Origin: Stenomitos rutilans HA7619-LM2
GTDB lineage: Bacteria; Cyanobacteriota; Cyanobacteriia; Leptolyngbyales; Leptolyngbyaceae
Direction: 5' to 3'
Assembly: GCA_019358945.1 (NCBI GenBank)
Contig: JAHHIE010000001.1
Span: forward strand, 1-64,000
Length of the DNA stretch: 64,000 bases
How positions within the stretch are numbered: the first letter of the stretch is position 1; every line of letters begins with the position of its first letter. Positions 28,375 to 38,138 of the stretch are shown piece by piece. The translations under genes and the position numbers were made by a program. The notes below the pieces were generated by a model. It made no database searches and was not told the origin of the DNA. It saw only the letters and a list, made by a program, of their open reading frames with translations.

Positions 28375-28939
28375 TCGCGATTTATCAATTAGCAGCTTAG
28401 CTTAGTAAGAAGCTGATCGCTGATTGAGAGCGCTAGCTGCCTCGTCGCCATACGGGGTGCCGCTTACGCTAGGTCGTTTGGGAGCGCCGTTCTAAAGCGT
28501 TTTGCAGTAGAGTTGGTTTGCTTAAGCATGCTCAATTAAGAAAGATTACTGTTGGTTACAATTGCGTTAGTAAAGAGCCTGATTACTTAATTTGCACGAG
28601 CACCATCCGTGCTTGCTAGAAGGTCTGCTAGGTATGAATCATACAGTTCTTAAGCGCGCACTCTTTTACTTTGATAGAGTTACAAATATTCAATAAGTTT
28701 GTTGTGCCGTATTGGTTGACTTGTACGCGAAAACGATTGGATCGTTTATGTGGCGGTAGGTTTTGGACTGTAAACAATGGTTGCGATCGTGTTAATGAAT
28801 ATTCACTAACAGCGCAGAAAAATCAAAAAGAATCTCAATACTATAGGAGTAGGTAAGAAATACCTAGATAGAGTAGACCTTGCCGAACATTCATTCTTGG
28901 CTACGGATTTTCCTGTAGTTTCTAGCAATCATTACCACT
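28375..28939. promoter_or_regulatory. psbA upstream region
   Basis: 565 bases without a supported gene before psbA. A TTGACT at 28716-28721 is the best -35-like box but has no well-spaced -10. The last 60 bases, probably the untranslated leader, are pyrimidine-rich and lack a strong ribosome binding site, as in other psbA genes. Light-regulated transcription is expected from family knowledge. Confidence 0.4.
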
Positions 28940-30022
28940 ATGACAACAACCATTCAAAGACGCGAAAGCGGAAGCGCATGGGATCGGTTCTGCAACTGGG
29001 TCACCAGCACCGACAACCGCCTGTATGTAGGCTGGTTCGGTGTGTTGATGATCCCCACTTTGCTATCTGCAACCATCTGCTTCATCATCGCCTTCATTGC
29101 AGCCCCTCCTGTAGACATTGATGGCATCCGTGAGCCTGTTGCTGGCTCTTTGATGTACGGCAACAACATCATTTCTGGTGCCGTTGTGCCTTCCAGCAAC
29201 GCGATCGGCTTGCACCTGTACCCCATCTGGGAAGCGGCTTCCTTAGATGAGTGGCTGTACAACGGTGGTCCTTACCAGTTGGTGGTGTTCCACTTCCTGA
29301 TTGGCATCTTCGCCTACATGGGTCGCCAGTGGGAACTGTCCTACCGCCTCGGCATGCGCCCCTGGATCTGCGTCGCTTACTCGGCACCGTTGGCTGCGGC
29401 TACGTCAGTGCTGTTGATCTACCCGATCGGGCAAGGTTCCTTCTCTGACGGGATGCCCCTGGGTATCTCTGGTACCTTCAACTTCATGTTCGTGTTCCAA
29501 GCCGAGCACAACATCCTGATGCATCCTTTCCACATGTTGGGTGTAGCGGGTGTATTCGGTGGCAGCTTGTTCTCCGCGATGCACGGTTCCTTGGTGACCT
29601 CCTCCTTGGTGCGTGAAACCAGCGAGAACGAATCGGCGAACGAAGGCTACAAGTTTGGGCAAGAAGAAGAAACCTACAACATCGTGGCAGCTCACGGCTA
29701 CTTCGGTCGGTTGATCTTCCAATACGCCAGCTTCAACAACTCCCGCTCCCTGCACTTCTTCCTGGGTGCATGGCCCGTTGTGGGTATCTGGCTGACGGCT
29801 CTGGGCATCAGCACGATGGCGTTTAACCTCAATGGGTTTAACTTCAACCAGTCGGTGTTGGATTCTCAAGGTCGTGTGGTAAATACCTGGGCAGATGTGC
29901 TAAACCGCGCCAACCTGGGTATGGAAGTAATGCACGAGCGCAATGCTCACAACTTCCCGCTTGATCTCGCTTCTGGCGACGCAACGCTGGTTTCGATGCA
30001 GGCTCCCGCGATCGACGGCTAA
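28940..30022 (+). CDS. psbA: Photosystem II reaction centre protein D1
   Basis: 360 residues, full length. All key residues are present: Tyr161 (Z), His190, His198 (P680), His215 and His272 (non-haem iron), Ser264 (QB), Asp170, Glu189, His332, Glu333, His337 and Asp342 (Mn cluster), and mature C-terminus Ala344. The 16-residue tail after Ala344 is removed by CtpA. Residue 130 is Gln ([10 protein letters not shown]), the low-light or standard D1:1 type rather than the Glu130 high-light form. It is followed by a terminator; no other photosystem gene is in the window. Confidence 0.99.
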   Translation: MTTTIQRRESGSAWDRFCNWVTSTDNRLYVGWFGVLMIPTLLSATICFIIAFIAAPPVDIDGIREPVAGSLMYGNNIISGAVVPSSNAIGLHLYPIWEAASLDEWLYNGGPYQLVVFHFLIGIFAYMGRQWELSYRLGMRPWICVAYSAPLAAATSVLLIYPIGQGSFSDGMPLGISGTFNFMFVFQAEHNILMHPFHMLGVAGVFGGSLFSAMHGSLVTSSLVRETSENESANEGYKFGQEEETYNIVAAHGYFGRLIFQYASFNNSRSLHFFLGAWPVVGIWLTALGISTMAFNLNGFNFNQSVLDSQGRVVNTWADVLNRANLGMEVMHERNAHNFPLDLASGDATLVSMQAPAIDG

Positions 30023-30043
30023 TTCCCTCGTCTCTCGCTAACC

Positions 30044-30073
30044 AAAAGCGCTCTCTTTACGGGGGCGCTTTTT
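30044..30073 (+). terminator. Rho-independent terminator of psbA
   Basis: AAAAGCGCTC (30044-30053) pairs with GGGCGCTTTT (30063-30072) and continues into T's, 22 bp after the stop codon. Confidence 0.85.
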
Positions 30074-30174
30074 GCTGTAAATAACGTTGTATTGAACGTG
30101 GTTTCTAACCGATGTCTGCGATTGGTTTGAGGGAACAATTACCTTGGTCATAAAATTTGCCAAGGGTTAGCAGA

Positions 30175-31575
30175 ATGCCACAGATTCAGTTTCTCACTCC
30201 TGAGCAAGAAGCTCTGATTCCCGAATATCAGGAGAAATGGCAACGTATTTATTTGTCAACTGAACCGATCGATCGCATCCGAGCCGCAGCGGCCGTCAAA
30301 GGGGCGTATGCGGTCATGGGAAAAAAAGAACCCGAAGTCATTTTCTGCGCCAGTCCTCGTGAGGCGTTAGAGCGTCTGCAAGAAAATGTTTCACAAGTAG
30401 AAATACCTCAAGACAGCGTGAGGGTTTCTCCAGAAGAGATTCAGAGCAATTTCTTTAAGTTCTTTGTACAAGGAATTTGGGAAACGATCAAGATTCAGCT
30501 TAAACAGCAGCACGCAGGTACAAAACCGATTCACACTTTGCTGAAAGACGTTGCCCATGATGCATCCACGTCTTTGAGAAAGCACGTTGATCACCTTCTG
30601 CCCAAAGATCTGACCACTCAAGAGATTGTTGAGCAGGCGGTTCTCGGCTCATCTCCACTTTTTGAGACGTTGGGCAAACAAATGGCTCATCGTGGAGATG
30701 CTGAATTCGCAACAACGCTTCAGGATAGGCAGCCAGAGGACTGGCAGGAAACTTTTGTTTCAACAGCTTCTGCCGTTGAAAGTCAGTTAGCGTGGCTTCC
30801 AGCTAAAGGGCTGTTCTTTCGCAAGTGGCTGAAGCAGATGTTGCAAAGTACACTGACCGCAAAAATTTGTGGTTTAGAGCATCCTCGCTTTCAAGATCTA
30901 ATTTCCATTTCGTTATCTCTTCCAGAGAAAAAGTTTTTAATCGAAAACCCACCTGTCATCATCTCTGACTTCGCAATTTATTGCACTTGGTCTGACTTTG
31001 CTTTTTCAGTGCTGAATTTTGCACATAGAGCCAAAAAATGGGCAGCTTTACAAGGACTGGTCAAACATTGCGGCTGGATTTTTGCCGTAGATAATCTCTG
31101 TATTGTTTGCGATCGCCCAACAACAATCCTTCTGGATAACGATCATCAACTTCATGGTGAGGGCGAACCTGCACTGCAATTTGCCGATGGGTTTGTTGCC
31201 TACGCCTATCACGGCATTCCTTTACTTGAGAAATATGGCATCGTTCATCCAGGTCAATGGCAAGCTCAGTGGATTTTGGAAGAAAGATATGAAAACTTGC
31301 AGCAAGCCCTAGTTCAAGCGATCGGAGCCGTTCGTTTATGTCAGGAGTTACCTGTTTTAGAACTGGATACACGACAAGACTATACGCTTCTCAAGCTTGA
31401 AAATGTAGAGGTCAGAGATACTCACATTCTGAAACGAATTGATTCTGAGACGGGCGCTATTTATGCTGTGTTTGTGCCCTGGCGCATTAAGACAGTACGA
31501 TCGGCGATCCAATACGTCAATCAAAACCTCTCCCCAGAAGACTTTCCAATGCCTAATGATGATGCTCAAGTATGA
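30175..31575 (+). CDS. DUF6745-like hypothetical protein
   Basis: 466 residues from ATG 30175 (frame also open from a TTG at 30157). N-terminal EYQEKWQRIYLSTEPIDRIR in part and AVKGAYAVMGKKEPEVIFCASPREAL resemble DUF6745-type proteins that often accompany repeat proteins in cyanobacteria. The middle (residues 90-250) is unremarkable. The C-terminal part has WAALQGLVKHCGWIFAVDNLCIVCDRP and CQELPVLELDTRQDYTLLKLENVEV. No membrane segments. Its last 20 bases overlap the HicB-like gene, suggesting coupled expression. Function unknown. Confidence 0.72.
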   Translation: MPQIQFLTPEQEALIPEYQEKWQRIYLSTEPIDRIRAAAAVKGAYAVMGKKEPEVIFCASPREALERLQENVSQVEIPQDSVRVSPEEIQSNFFKFFVQGIWETIKIQLKQQHAGTKPIHTLLKDVAHDASTSLRKHVDHLLPKDLTTQEIVEQAVLGSSPLFETLGKQMAHRGDAEFATTLQDRQPEDWQETFVSTASAVESQLAWLPAKGLFFRKWLKQMLQSTLTAKICGLEHPRFQDLISISLSLPEKKFLIENPPVIISDFAIYCTWSDFAFSVLNFAHRAKKWAALQGLVKHCGWIFAVDNLCIVCDRPTTILLDNDHQLHGEGEPALQFADGFVAYAYHGIPLLEKYGIVHPGQWQAQWILEERYENLQQALVQAIGAVRLCQELPVLELDTRQDYTLLKLENVEVRDTHILKRIDSETGAIYAVFVPWRIKTVRSAIQYVNQNLSPEDFPMPNDDAQV

Positions 31576-31771
31576 ACTAATCCTGTACTGGAGCGACGCT
31601 GATCAAGCGTTTATTGTCGAAGTGCCAGAACTACCTGGTTGCATGGCGGACGGTGAAACGTATCAGGAAGCAGTGCAAAATGCCGAAGTTGTGATCCAAG
31701 CATGGATTCAGACGGCACAAGCGTTGGGGCGATCGCTCCCAGAACCCAAAGGTCGGCTGCTGTTTGTCTGA
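31556..31771 (+). CDS. HicB-like (UPF0150) small protein
   Basis: About 70 residues with the HicB N-terminal fold: LKYELILYWSDADQAFIVEVPELPGCMADGETYQEAV (in part), then helix QNAEVVIQAWIQTAQALG. Three consecutive ATGs (31556, 31559, 31562) overlap the end of the preceding gene. HicB proteins are antitoxins of HicA mRNA interferases, but no HicA is adjacent and the C-terminal DNA-binding domain is missing. It may be an orphan. It converges on a decayed gene 5 bp away. Confidence 0.82.
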   Translation: MMMLKYELILYWSDADQAFIVEVPELPGCMADGETYQEAVQNAEVVIQAWIQTAQALGRSLPEPKGRLLFV

Positions 31772-31776
31772 CGGTT

Positions 31777-32008
31777 TTATTGCCCACGTCCCGGCTTGCA
31801 ATCTGCAAACCCTAATGCCTCTGTATCGAGAAAACTGGCGATTCTCTTACAGAAACACTACGTGAACGCCATTTCAATGACCACTTCAATGGGATACTCA
31901 ATTTCAGCCGCACGAGCAATGAGAGCCTCTCGAATGCGCTCAGGCAAGCGACCCAAAATGACTTCAGCATCAGTTAGAGAAAGTTGCTCCTGAAGGTTGG
32001 CTTGCATC
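31777..32008 (-). pseudogene. Broken small gene with frameshift and in-frame insertion
   Basis: From an ATG at 32008 the frame reads MQANLQEQL, then shifts by one base in a run of four T's. After that it reads LTDAEVILGRLPERIREALIARAA... through EYPIEVVIEMA. A segment of about 24 bases carrying TAG (31858-31860) interrupts it, and IASFLDTEALGFADCKPGRGQ resumes in the same frame to TAA at 31777-31779. Reassembled, it is a protein of about 70 residues of a type I recall from other cyanobacteria, without known function. A short GTG-initiated frame (32016-31858) could still be translated. Confidence 0.6.
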
Positions 32009-32129
32009 GCTTCACCGCTCGGCTGGATTTGCGTATTCTAAGGACTCGATCGCGTTCGCATAAAAGCAAAAGGATGATGGCAGAGAAATTCCTATGGATC
32101 GTAGATTAAATAACACCGGAAACTCAAGC

Positions 32130-32201
32130 GTAAGGGTTTAGCATTCGGCAGGTGCGCCCTTGGTCATAGCAAAGATTGTTGCCCGAATGCTAAACCCCTA
32201 C
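32130..32201. repeat. Palindromic element with 19-bp arms
   Basis: The arm at 32130-32148 (GTAAGGGTTTAGCATTCGG) mirrors 32183-32201 with one mismatch around a 34-nt centre. It matches the GTAGGGG(T/C)TTAGCATT-type interspersed repeats of cyanobacterial genomes as I recall them. Non-coding, between the pseudogene and aroC. Confidence 0.65.
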
Positions 32202-32344
32202 AGATTATTGGTTCTATTGATGAGTTCTCGCTCCGGTAGATTCTCCTACGCCCTTTGCTGACAATGGTTTCATCTTCGCGATCGCAGCGGTCGATCGCCG
32301 TTTTCCGCTACGATCGCAATCTCACAATTACTCCATCACGCATC

Positions 32345-33433
32345 ATGGGCAACACTTTTGGACATCTCTTTCGCATTACCACCTTTGGCGAATCGCATGG
32401 CGGCGGGGTGGGTGTTGTCATTGATGGGTGTCCGCCTAGGCTAGAGATCTCGGTTGAGGAAATTCAGGCAGAGTTGAATCGGCGCAGGCCGGGGCAGAGC
32501 AAGATTACCACGCCGCGCAATGAAGCCGATCAGTGCGAAATTCTCTCTGGCATGGTTGACGGCAAAACGACAGGTACGCCGATCGCCCTCCTCGTTCGCA
32601 ACAAAGACCAGCGATCGCAGGACTATGACGAGATGGCAGTGAAGTATCGCCCCTCTCATGCCGATGCCACCTATGACGCTAAGTACGGCATTCGCAACTG
32701 GCAGGGTGGAGGACGATCGTCTGCACGAGAAACCATTGGCAGAGTGGCAGCAGGGGCGATCGCCAAAAAAATTCTTCAGCAGGTTGCAGGGGTTGAAATT
32801 ATTGGCTACGTCAAGCGCATCAAAGATCTGGAAGGCGTGGTTGACCCCGAAACCGTGACGCTGGAGCAGGTGGAGAGCAACATTGTGCGCTGTCCCGATC
32901 AGGATGCCGCCGACCGCATGATTGACCGTATTGAGCAGGTGCGGAAGGAAGGCGATTCGATCGGGGGCGTAGTGGAATGCGTGGCCCGTCGCGTTCCCAA
33001 AAGCCTGGGCATGCCTGTTTTCGACAAGTTAGAAGCCGATCTGGCGAAAGGGGTGATGTCCCTTCCAGCCAGTAAAGGCTTTGAAATTGGCTCTGGCTTT
33101 GCGGGGACGCTGTTGACGGGCAGTGAGCACAACGACGAGTTTTACACCGATGAGCAGGGCACCATTCGCACCGTGACGAATCGATCGGGCGGCGTGCAGG
33201 GCGGCATCTCCAATGGCGAGAACATTATTATTCGGGTTGCCTTTAAGCCTACTGCGACGATTCGCAAAGAGCAGCGCACTGTGACAAAGACAGGCGAGGA
33301 AGTAACCTTGGCTGCCAAAGGTCGCCACGATCCGTGTGTGCTTCCTCGTGCTGTGCCAATGGTTGAGGCAATGGTTGCCCTGGTGCTCTGTGATCATTTA
33401 CTGCGTCAACAAGGGCAGTGTGGCGTGTTGTAG
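32345..33433 (+). CDS. aroC: Chorismate synthase
   Basis: Forms chorismate from 5-enolpyruvylshikimate 3-phosphate with reduced FMN, the last shared step of aromatic amino-acid synthesis. 362 residues from ATG 32345; a 30-codon 5' extension to 32255 is not family-like. Signatures: [20 protein letters not shown] in part, [43 protein letters not shown] and [17 protein letters not shown]. Complete and typical in length. Confidence 0.97.
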   Translation: MGNTFGHLFRITTFGESHGGGVGVVIDGCPPRLEISVEEIQAELNRRRPGQSKITTPRNEADQCEILSGMVDGKTTGTPIALLVRNKDQRSQDYDEMAVKYRPSHADATYDAKYGIRNWQGGGRSSARETIGRVAAGAIAKKILQQVAGVEIIGYVKRIKDLEGVVDPETVTLEQVESNIVRCPDQDAADRMIDRIEQVRKEGDSIGGVVECVARRVPKSLGMPVFDKLEADLAKGVMSLPASKGFEIGSGFAGTLLTGSEHNDEFYTDEQGTIRTVTNRSGGVQGGISNGENIIIRVAFKPTATIRKEQRTVTKTGEEVTLAAKGRHDPCVLPRAVPMVEAMVALVLCDHLLRQQGQCGVL

Positions 33434-33521
33434 CCAACGTGATCGTTAAACACCCTCTGATTCGGGAACACTAGGCATGGCTTACCGCCGCTTTTGTTTT
33501 CATAGGGAGTGTTTGGCACAC

Positions 33522-36401
33522 ATGCAGTCCACCGATCTGAGCCTGGAGTCAAACGGGGAGGCAATCAATCAAACGGCGCGCGATCGTGAACAGGCAGAAT
33601 TAGAAGGCGATCGCTTCTTTATGCTGAGTGCAGATATATTCTGCATTGTGGACTTCGACGGAGTTTTTAGGCGTGTTAATCCGGCCTTTGAGCAAATTCT
33701 AGGCTATACGCCTGATGAGTTGGTGACAAAGCCCTTCATCGACTTTGTGCATATGGACGATCGCGAGGCCTCGATCGCAGAAGCCATCAAGCTTAGCCAG
33801 GGAGCTAAAACCGTCGCTTTCGAGAATCGCTACTACTGCAAAGATGGTTCCTATCGATGGCTCTCCTGGACTGCTGCTCCCTATCAGGAAGAACGCCTTA
33901 TCTATGCCATTGCCCGCGACATCACTGAATCTCGGCAAGCAGAGAAAGAGCTACAAGCATCCAAACAGCTCCTACAGCTGGTGTTTGACCTGTTGCCTCA
34001 GCGGATTTTCTGGAAAGATCAGCATTTTCGCTATCTGGGGTGCAACAACCTGTTTGCTCAGGATGCACAACTAGAGTCACCAAAGCAAATTGTTGGAAAA
34101 GACGACTTTGAGCTTGTCTGGCGAGAGTCAGCCGATCGCTTTCGCGCGAATGATACGGCAGTCATACAAGACAATCGTCCCCGCCTGAACTACGAAGAAT
34201 CGTGGCTCAAAGACGATGGCACCCTGCTCTGGATGAGAACCAGCAAAATGCCGATACATGATGAAACGGGCGCGATCGTCGGGGTTTTTGGCACCTACGA
34301 AGACATCACTGACTATAAACAGGCACAAATTGCCCTTGCCGAAAGTGAAGCCAAGTTTCGTCGCCTCGTCGAAGATGCCAGCGACTATATTTTTGCGTTC
34401 TCCGCAGCAGGCACCTTTACCTACATTTCCCCTCAATTTACGCAGCTTTTTGGCTACGACCCGGCAGACTTTTTAGGCAAGCCTTTCGCCCCACTGGTAC
34501 ATCCCGACGATTTAGCGATTTGTGGGGCAGCTTACGATCGCCTCATCAACACGGGGAAAAATGAGACGGGACTTGAGTTTCGGCACCGTTGCCAAGACGA
34601 TCGCTGGTGCTGGGTATCGTGCAATTTGTCGCCCATTAAAAATGCCGAAGGCGGTGTCATTGGCTATCAGGGTGTGATGGAAGATATTAGCGATCGCAAA
34701 GAAGCCGAAGCTGCTTTGCAAAAAGAGCAACAATTCCTCAAAACCATTTTGGACAATTTGGCAGACGGCATTGTTGCCTGCGATGAAACGGGACGCCTGA
34801 CCCTCTTTAACCGTGCCACACGAGAGTTTCACGGTTTACCCGAAGCTCCCTTGCCTCCTGATGAATGGGCACCTTATTTCGACCTGTACCATGCTGATGG
34901 CAAAACCCTCATGCAAACACAGAATATCCCGCTGTTTCGGGCGTTTCAAGGCGAAATTGTTCATCATGCCGAGATGGTGATTGCACCCAAGCAAGGTAAG
35001 ACGCGTATCATATTGGCGAGTGGGCAAGCATTTTTTGATCATAATGGCAACAAATTAGGTGCTGTTGCTGCAATGCAAGACATCACAGCGCAACGCGAAC
35101 GCGAGAAGGCCGAAGCTCAATTGCAAGAGCAAGAGCAGTTTTTACGCAGTATTTATGACGGCGTTGGCTGCTCCATTTTTGTGGTCGATGTGCTTGAAAA
35201 TGGTGTCTTTCACTACGCTAACCACAACCACGTATCAGAACGCCTTACGGGATATAGCAGTGCTGCAATCGCAGGTAAGACAGCAGCCGAGTTGTTTGGT
35301 GCCACAGAAGGAGCCGCCATTGATCAACTCCTCCGCGAGTGCTCCAACAGGAGAACGACACTGATAGCCACCGAACATCTAACCTTTAATGGCAACCTGG
35401 CCTGGGTGATGACGACATTTAACCCGTTGATCAATGCAGATGGTAGGGTGCATCGCATTGTGGGTACCAGCTTTAATATCACCGATTTAAAGCAGGCAGA
35501 GGCTCAGTTGCAACAACAGGCAGCAGATCTAGAAGCGGCTCTGCAAGAGCTACAGCGTACTCAAACACAGATGGTGCAGAGCGAGAAAATGTCGAGCTTA
35601 GGGCAACTAGTCGCGGGTGTCGCGCACGAAATTAACAACCCAGTGAATTTTATCTATGGCAACTTAAATCACGCGAATGAATATACGCAAGATCTACTCA
35701 GGCTGCTTTCACTCTACGAAGAACATTATCCCGATCCAGTCGGTGCGATTAAAGTTGAGGCCGAGGCGATCGACCTGGACTTTTTAATGACCGATCTCCC
35801 CAAACTGTTAGGCTCCTTGAAGGTGGGAGCCGATCGCATTCAAAAAATTGTGGCATCCCTACGTTCGTTCTCGCGGTTAGACGAAGCGGAAGTGAAAGAT
35901 GTGGATCTGCACGAAGGCATCGACAGTACGCTGATGATTTTACACAATCGGCTGAAGTCGCGCTCCGAGTATCCCGCCATCCAGATTGTGAAAGACTACG
36001 GCCCCTTGCCCCATATTGAATGCTATGCGGGACAGCTCAACCAGGTGTTTATGAATATCTTGAGCAACGCGATCGATGCGCTAGATGAGCAAAACCAACA
36101 GCGATCGCCCGCTGAAGTGAAGGAACAGCCGAGTGTGATTACAATTCAGACCAAGGTTGTGGGTGGCGATCGCGTGGCGATTCACATTACGGATAACGGA
36201 CCTGGCATCCCTGAAGCTGTGCAAAAGCGCCTCTTTGACCCGTTTTTCACGACCAAGGCTGTGGGCAAAGGGACGGGGATGGGAATGTCTATCAGCCATC
36301 AAGTGATTACCGAACGACACAAAGGTCAGTTGACGTGTCATTCTGCACCAGGACAGGGCGCAACGTTTGTCATCGAAATTCCGACACGACAAACTGCATA
36401 A
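33522..36401 (+). CDS. Multi-PAS sensor histidine kinase
   Basis: 959 residues from ATG 33522 (AGGGAG upstream; ATG 33477 is the alternative). No transmembrane helix. Five PAS-type domains at roughly 30-145, 150-270, 275-395, 400-525 and 535-655, each closed by a DIT/DIS-type PAC end. A short coiled coil ([20 protein letters not shown]) precedes HisKA with [20 protein letters not shown]; the His is in VAHEINNP. HATPase_c follows ([45 protein letters not shown]). A soluble sensor of unknown signal; no response regulator is adjacent. Confidence 0.93.
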   Translation: MQSTDLSLESNGEAINQTARDREQAELEGDRFFMLSADIFCIVDFDGVFRRVNPAFEQILGYTPDELVTKPFIDFVHMDDREASIAEAIKLSQGAKTVAFENRYYCKDGSYRWLSWTAAPYQEERLIYAIARDITESRQAEKELQASKQLLQLVFDLLPQRIFWKDQHFRYLGCNNLFAQDAQLESPKQIVGKDDFELVWRESADRFRANDTAVIQDNRPRLNYEESWLKDDGTLLWMRTSKMPIHDETGAIVGVFGTYEDITDYKQAQIALAESEAKFRRLVEDASDYIFAFSAAGTFTYISPQFTQLFGYDPADFLGKPFAPLVHPDDLAICGAAYDRLINTGKNETGLEFRHRCQDDRWCWVSCNLSPIKNAEGGVIGYQGVMEDISDRKEAEAALQKEQQFLKTILDNLADGIVACDETGRLTLFNRATREFHGLPEAPLPPDEWAPYFDLYHADGKTLMQTQNIPLFRAFQGEIVHHAEMVIAPKQGKTRIILASGQAFFDHNGNKLGAVAAMQDITAQREREKAEAQLQEQEQFLRSIYDGVGCSIFVVDVLENGVFHYANHNHVSERLTGYSSAAIAGKTAAELFGATEGAAIDQLLRECSNRRTTLIATEHLTFNGNLAWVMTTFNPLINADGRVHRIVGTSFNITDLKQAEAQLQQQAADLEAALQELQRTQTQMVQSEKMSSLGQLVAGVAHEINNPVNFIYGNLNHANEYTQDLLRLLSLYEEHYPDPVGAIKVEAEAIDLDFLMTDLPKLLGSLKVGADRIQKIVASLRSFSRLDEAEVKDVDLHEGIDSTLMILHNRLKSRSEYPAIQIVKDYGPLPHIECYAGQLNQVFMNILSNAIDALDEQNQQRSPAEVKEQPSVITIQTKVVGGDRVAIHITDNGPGIPEAVQKRLFDPFFTTKAVGKGTGMGMSISHQVITERHKGQLTCHSAPGQGATFVIEIPTRQTA

Positions 36402-36460
36402 TTGGGTAAGGCGGCTGCAAAAACCTGTTTCATCGATTCTTTGAAAACGTTTGGTAGACC

Positions 36461-36862
36461 TCATCTCACTTTGATTGAAAGCTCTGTGCCACCCTTCAAG
36501 GCCAAAGTGCTTGAACGATAGCCATTCTCAGGCTTTTGCAGAAACTCAACGTAAGGTCTCAAATCGTCTTTGAAGGTGCCAACGTTATCTGACACAAGCA
36601 TACCTCCAGTTCTGAGATGTGGGTTGAGCAATTTCAATACCTCGATCTGATCTAACGCCGATTTGAATTTGCCTGCTTGAATTTGCTTGGCAACATCCGG
36701 ATAGGCCATTAGATAAATATCTGCGTTAAAGCCAGCCACCTGTGCGGTTTGAGCAGCAGCAGGCATAAGAGTCGCTTGCTTTGAGATGGATAAAGTGGAG
36801 ATGCAAATACCTGCGATCGCACCACTTACGATTGACAAAGCACCGAAGAGAGTTGTTTTCAT
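36461..36862 (-). pseudogene. Chimera: secreted YPDV-protein N-terminus joined to O-methyltransferase C-terminus
   Basis: 133 residues, open frame with a good ribosome binding site (GGAGC). Residues 1-40 form a signal peptide; 43-70 read FNADIYLMAYPDVAKQIQAG-KFKSALDQ, closely like FDESLYLFANPDVKKLIKQG-KYKSGLEH in the intact lipoprotein at 43202. From about 71 it turns into the end of a SAM-dependent O-methyltransferase: LLNPHLRTGGMLVSDNVG and YRSSTLALKGGTELSIK. An internal deletion between two neighbouring ancestral genes is the simplest origin. It may still be expressed but cannot be a working methyltransferase. Confidence 0.7.
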
Positions 36863-36911
36863 TTTAATAGCTCCAAATGAATGAGTTAGGAAAGCCTGTT
36901 TTTTGGGTTTC

Positions 36912-37080
36912 TTAAACCAGCTGCAGCGCTGATTCTCGCCATGTGTTAATCGCTCGCCTCCGTCGCCAGTTCACTATCCCCGTGATGAATAAAACCCGTG
37001 AGGCTGCTCACAACCAGCAATAATTTCATCACAATGCCAATCAAACCGTGTAGCTTTAAGACCAAATTGCGAACTTTCAT
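36912..37080 (-). pseudogene. PepSY-TM protein reduced to its two ends
   Basis: From ATG 37080 the frame reads MKVRNLVLKLHGLIGIVMKL and LLVVSSLTG, matching the first helix of the intact PepSY proteins at 38139 and 41892. After a one-base shift it reads ITGIVNWRRRRAINTWRESA-LQLV and stops at 36912-36914, matching their last residues (ITGLVNWRRR...RDAALQL). About 300 central residues are gone. Confidence 0.75.
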
Positions 37081-37217
37081 GCAGCGTTGTCCTTCAAATT
37101 CACAGGTGTTGAGCGATCGCTTCCAAAGTATTTTTGGGCTTAATTGTAAGTCGTATTAGATTTCTCTATTTGATGATAGAACGTATGCTCTCACGGTTGA
37201 AATCCGATCGTGCGTCC

Positions 37218-37850
37218 TTAAAACTCTACGGAAATAGTGCCGATTACACTCAATGGGGCACCGGGTGCGTTACCAAAGTTGCGAGAATTGTTAGTACTGC
37301 TGATGTAGCTCACATCAAACAGATTGTTCATGTTTAATCCTAAGCGCCAATTATTTCGCTGATAGAAGAGAGCCAAATTGGTGAGAAAATAGTCACCCAC
37401 TTCAAACGTATTGGCTAAATCACCAAAACGATTACTCACATAGTTGATGCCTAAACCAAAGCCCAACCCCTACAAATCACCCCGCTGAATTCTGTAAGTT
37501 GTCCAAAACCCAGCGCTGTGGCGAGGCGCATTAAACAGGCGGTTCCCTACAGGAATATCATTGTCTTCAGTGATTCTGGCATCGGTATAAGCATAGTTGG
37601 CAATGATGCTCCAACCGGGTAAAATCTCTCCCGCGATGTCAAGTTCAACCCCCTGGCTGCGTTGTTCCCCCGCAGTAATTGTGAAAAAGGGATTGTTTGG
37701 ATCGGTCGTCGCTACATTCTGCTTGGTGATGTCAAAGTAAGCCAGAGTGACAAACAGCCTGCCATCCAGAAATTCAGCTTTGGCACCCGCTTCTAACCCC
37801 CTCGCTTTTTCTGGTTCTGGCGGATTGCCCTCTGCGTCTCTCGAAAAGCT
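37218..37850 (-). pseudogene. C-terminal remnant of a TonB-dependent siderophore receptor
   Basis: Reads about 210 residues of beta-barrel end: AKAEFLDGRLFVTLAYFDIT, ITAGEQRSQGVELDIAGEIL, NRLFNAPRHSAGFWTTYRIQ, then TAG at 37470-37472, then GLGFGLGINYVSNRF to SVIGTISVEF at the stop (37218). The intact receptor at 39320 has SLKGLGFG where this has L-amber-GLGFG, so one AAG to TAG change would explain the stop. The 5' part is missing, ending in the tandem repeats at 37860-38100. Confidence 0.85.
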
Positions 37851-37892
37851 TGGCTACGTGATCTACTGAAAGGAGAAAGCAAACCGCAGAAT

Positions 37893-38100
37893 GAGAAAGC
37901 AAATTGCCATTTTGCTTGCGAAAAACACTAAAATGAGTGCGCGATCCACCGAAATAAGAAAACAATTGGTTAAAACAAGAAAGCAAATTGCCATTCTGCT
38001 TACGGAACCTACTGAAATGAGTAAGCAAAGGGTCAAAACAAGAGAGCAAATCGCCATTTTGCTCATTGAATCTCTGAAAAAGAGTATGTGTCCCTGATAG
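37893..38100. repeat. Degenerate tandem repeat, periods 84 and 63 bp
   Basis: Copies of GAAAGCAAATTGCCATTTTGCTT start at 37895, 37979 and 38042 (GAGAGCAAATCGCCATTTTGCTC), each followed by AAATGAGTAAGCAAAGGGTCAAAA-like sequence. Both spacings are multiples of 21. Each unit has a small inverted repeat (AGCAAA...TTTGCT). On the minus strand it stays open and reads repeated KMAICFLVLT/LLISV phrases, but I regard that as a by-product of the 21-bp periodicity. Confidence 0.7.
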
Positions 38101-38138
38101 TGCAATGAAGCAGCACACCCAGCGTTCAGCGTTCAGCT

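Noticed and set aside
28671-28856. A 61-codon frame upstream of psbA
   Set aside because: Lies in the regulatory region, with no ribosome binding site and no family resemblance.
29405-29869. A 154-codon minus-strand frame
   Set aside because: Antisense to psbA, a side effect of its codon use.
37893-38100. Possible CRISPR array
   Set aside because: Only three degenerate units with unequal spacing, no conserved spacer length and no cas genes.
37863-38105. An 80-codon minus-strand frame of repeated KMAICFLVLT phrases
   Set aside because: It is explained by a tandem repeat with 21-bp-multiple periods; no ribosome binding site or family support.
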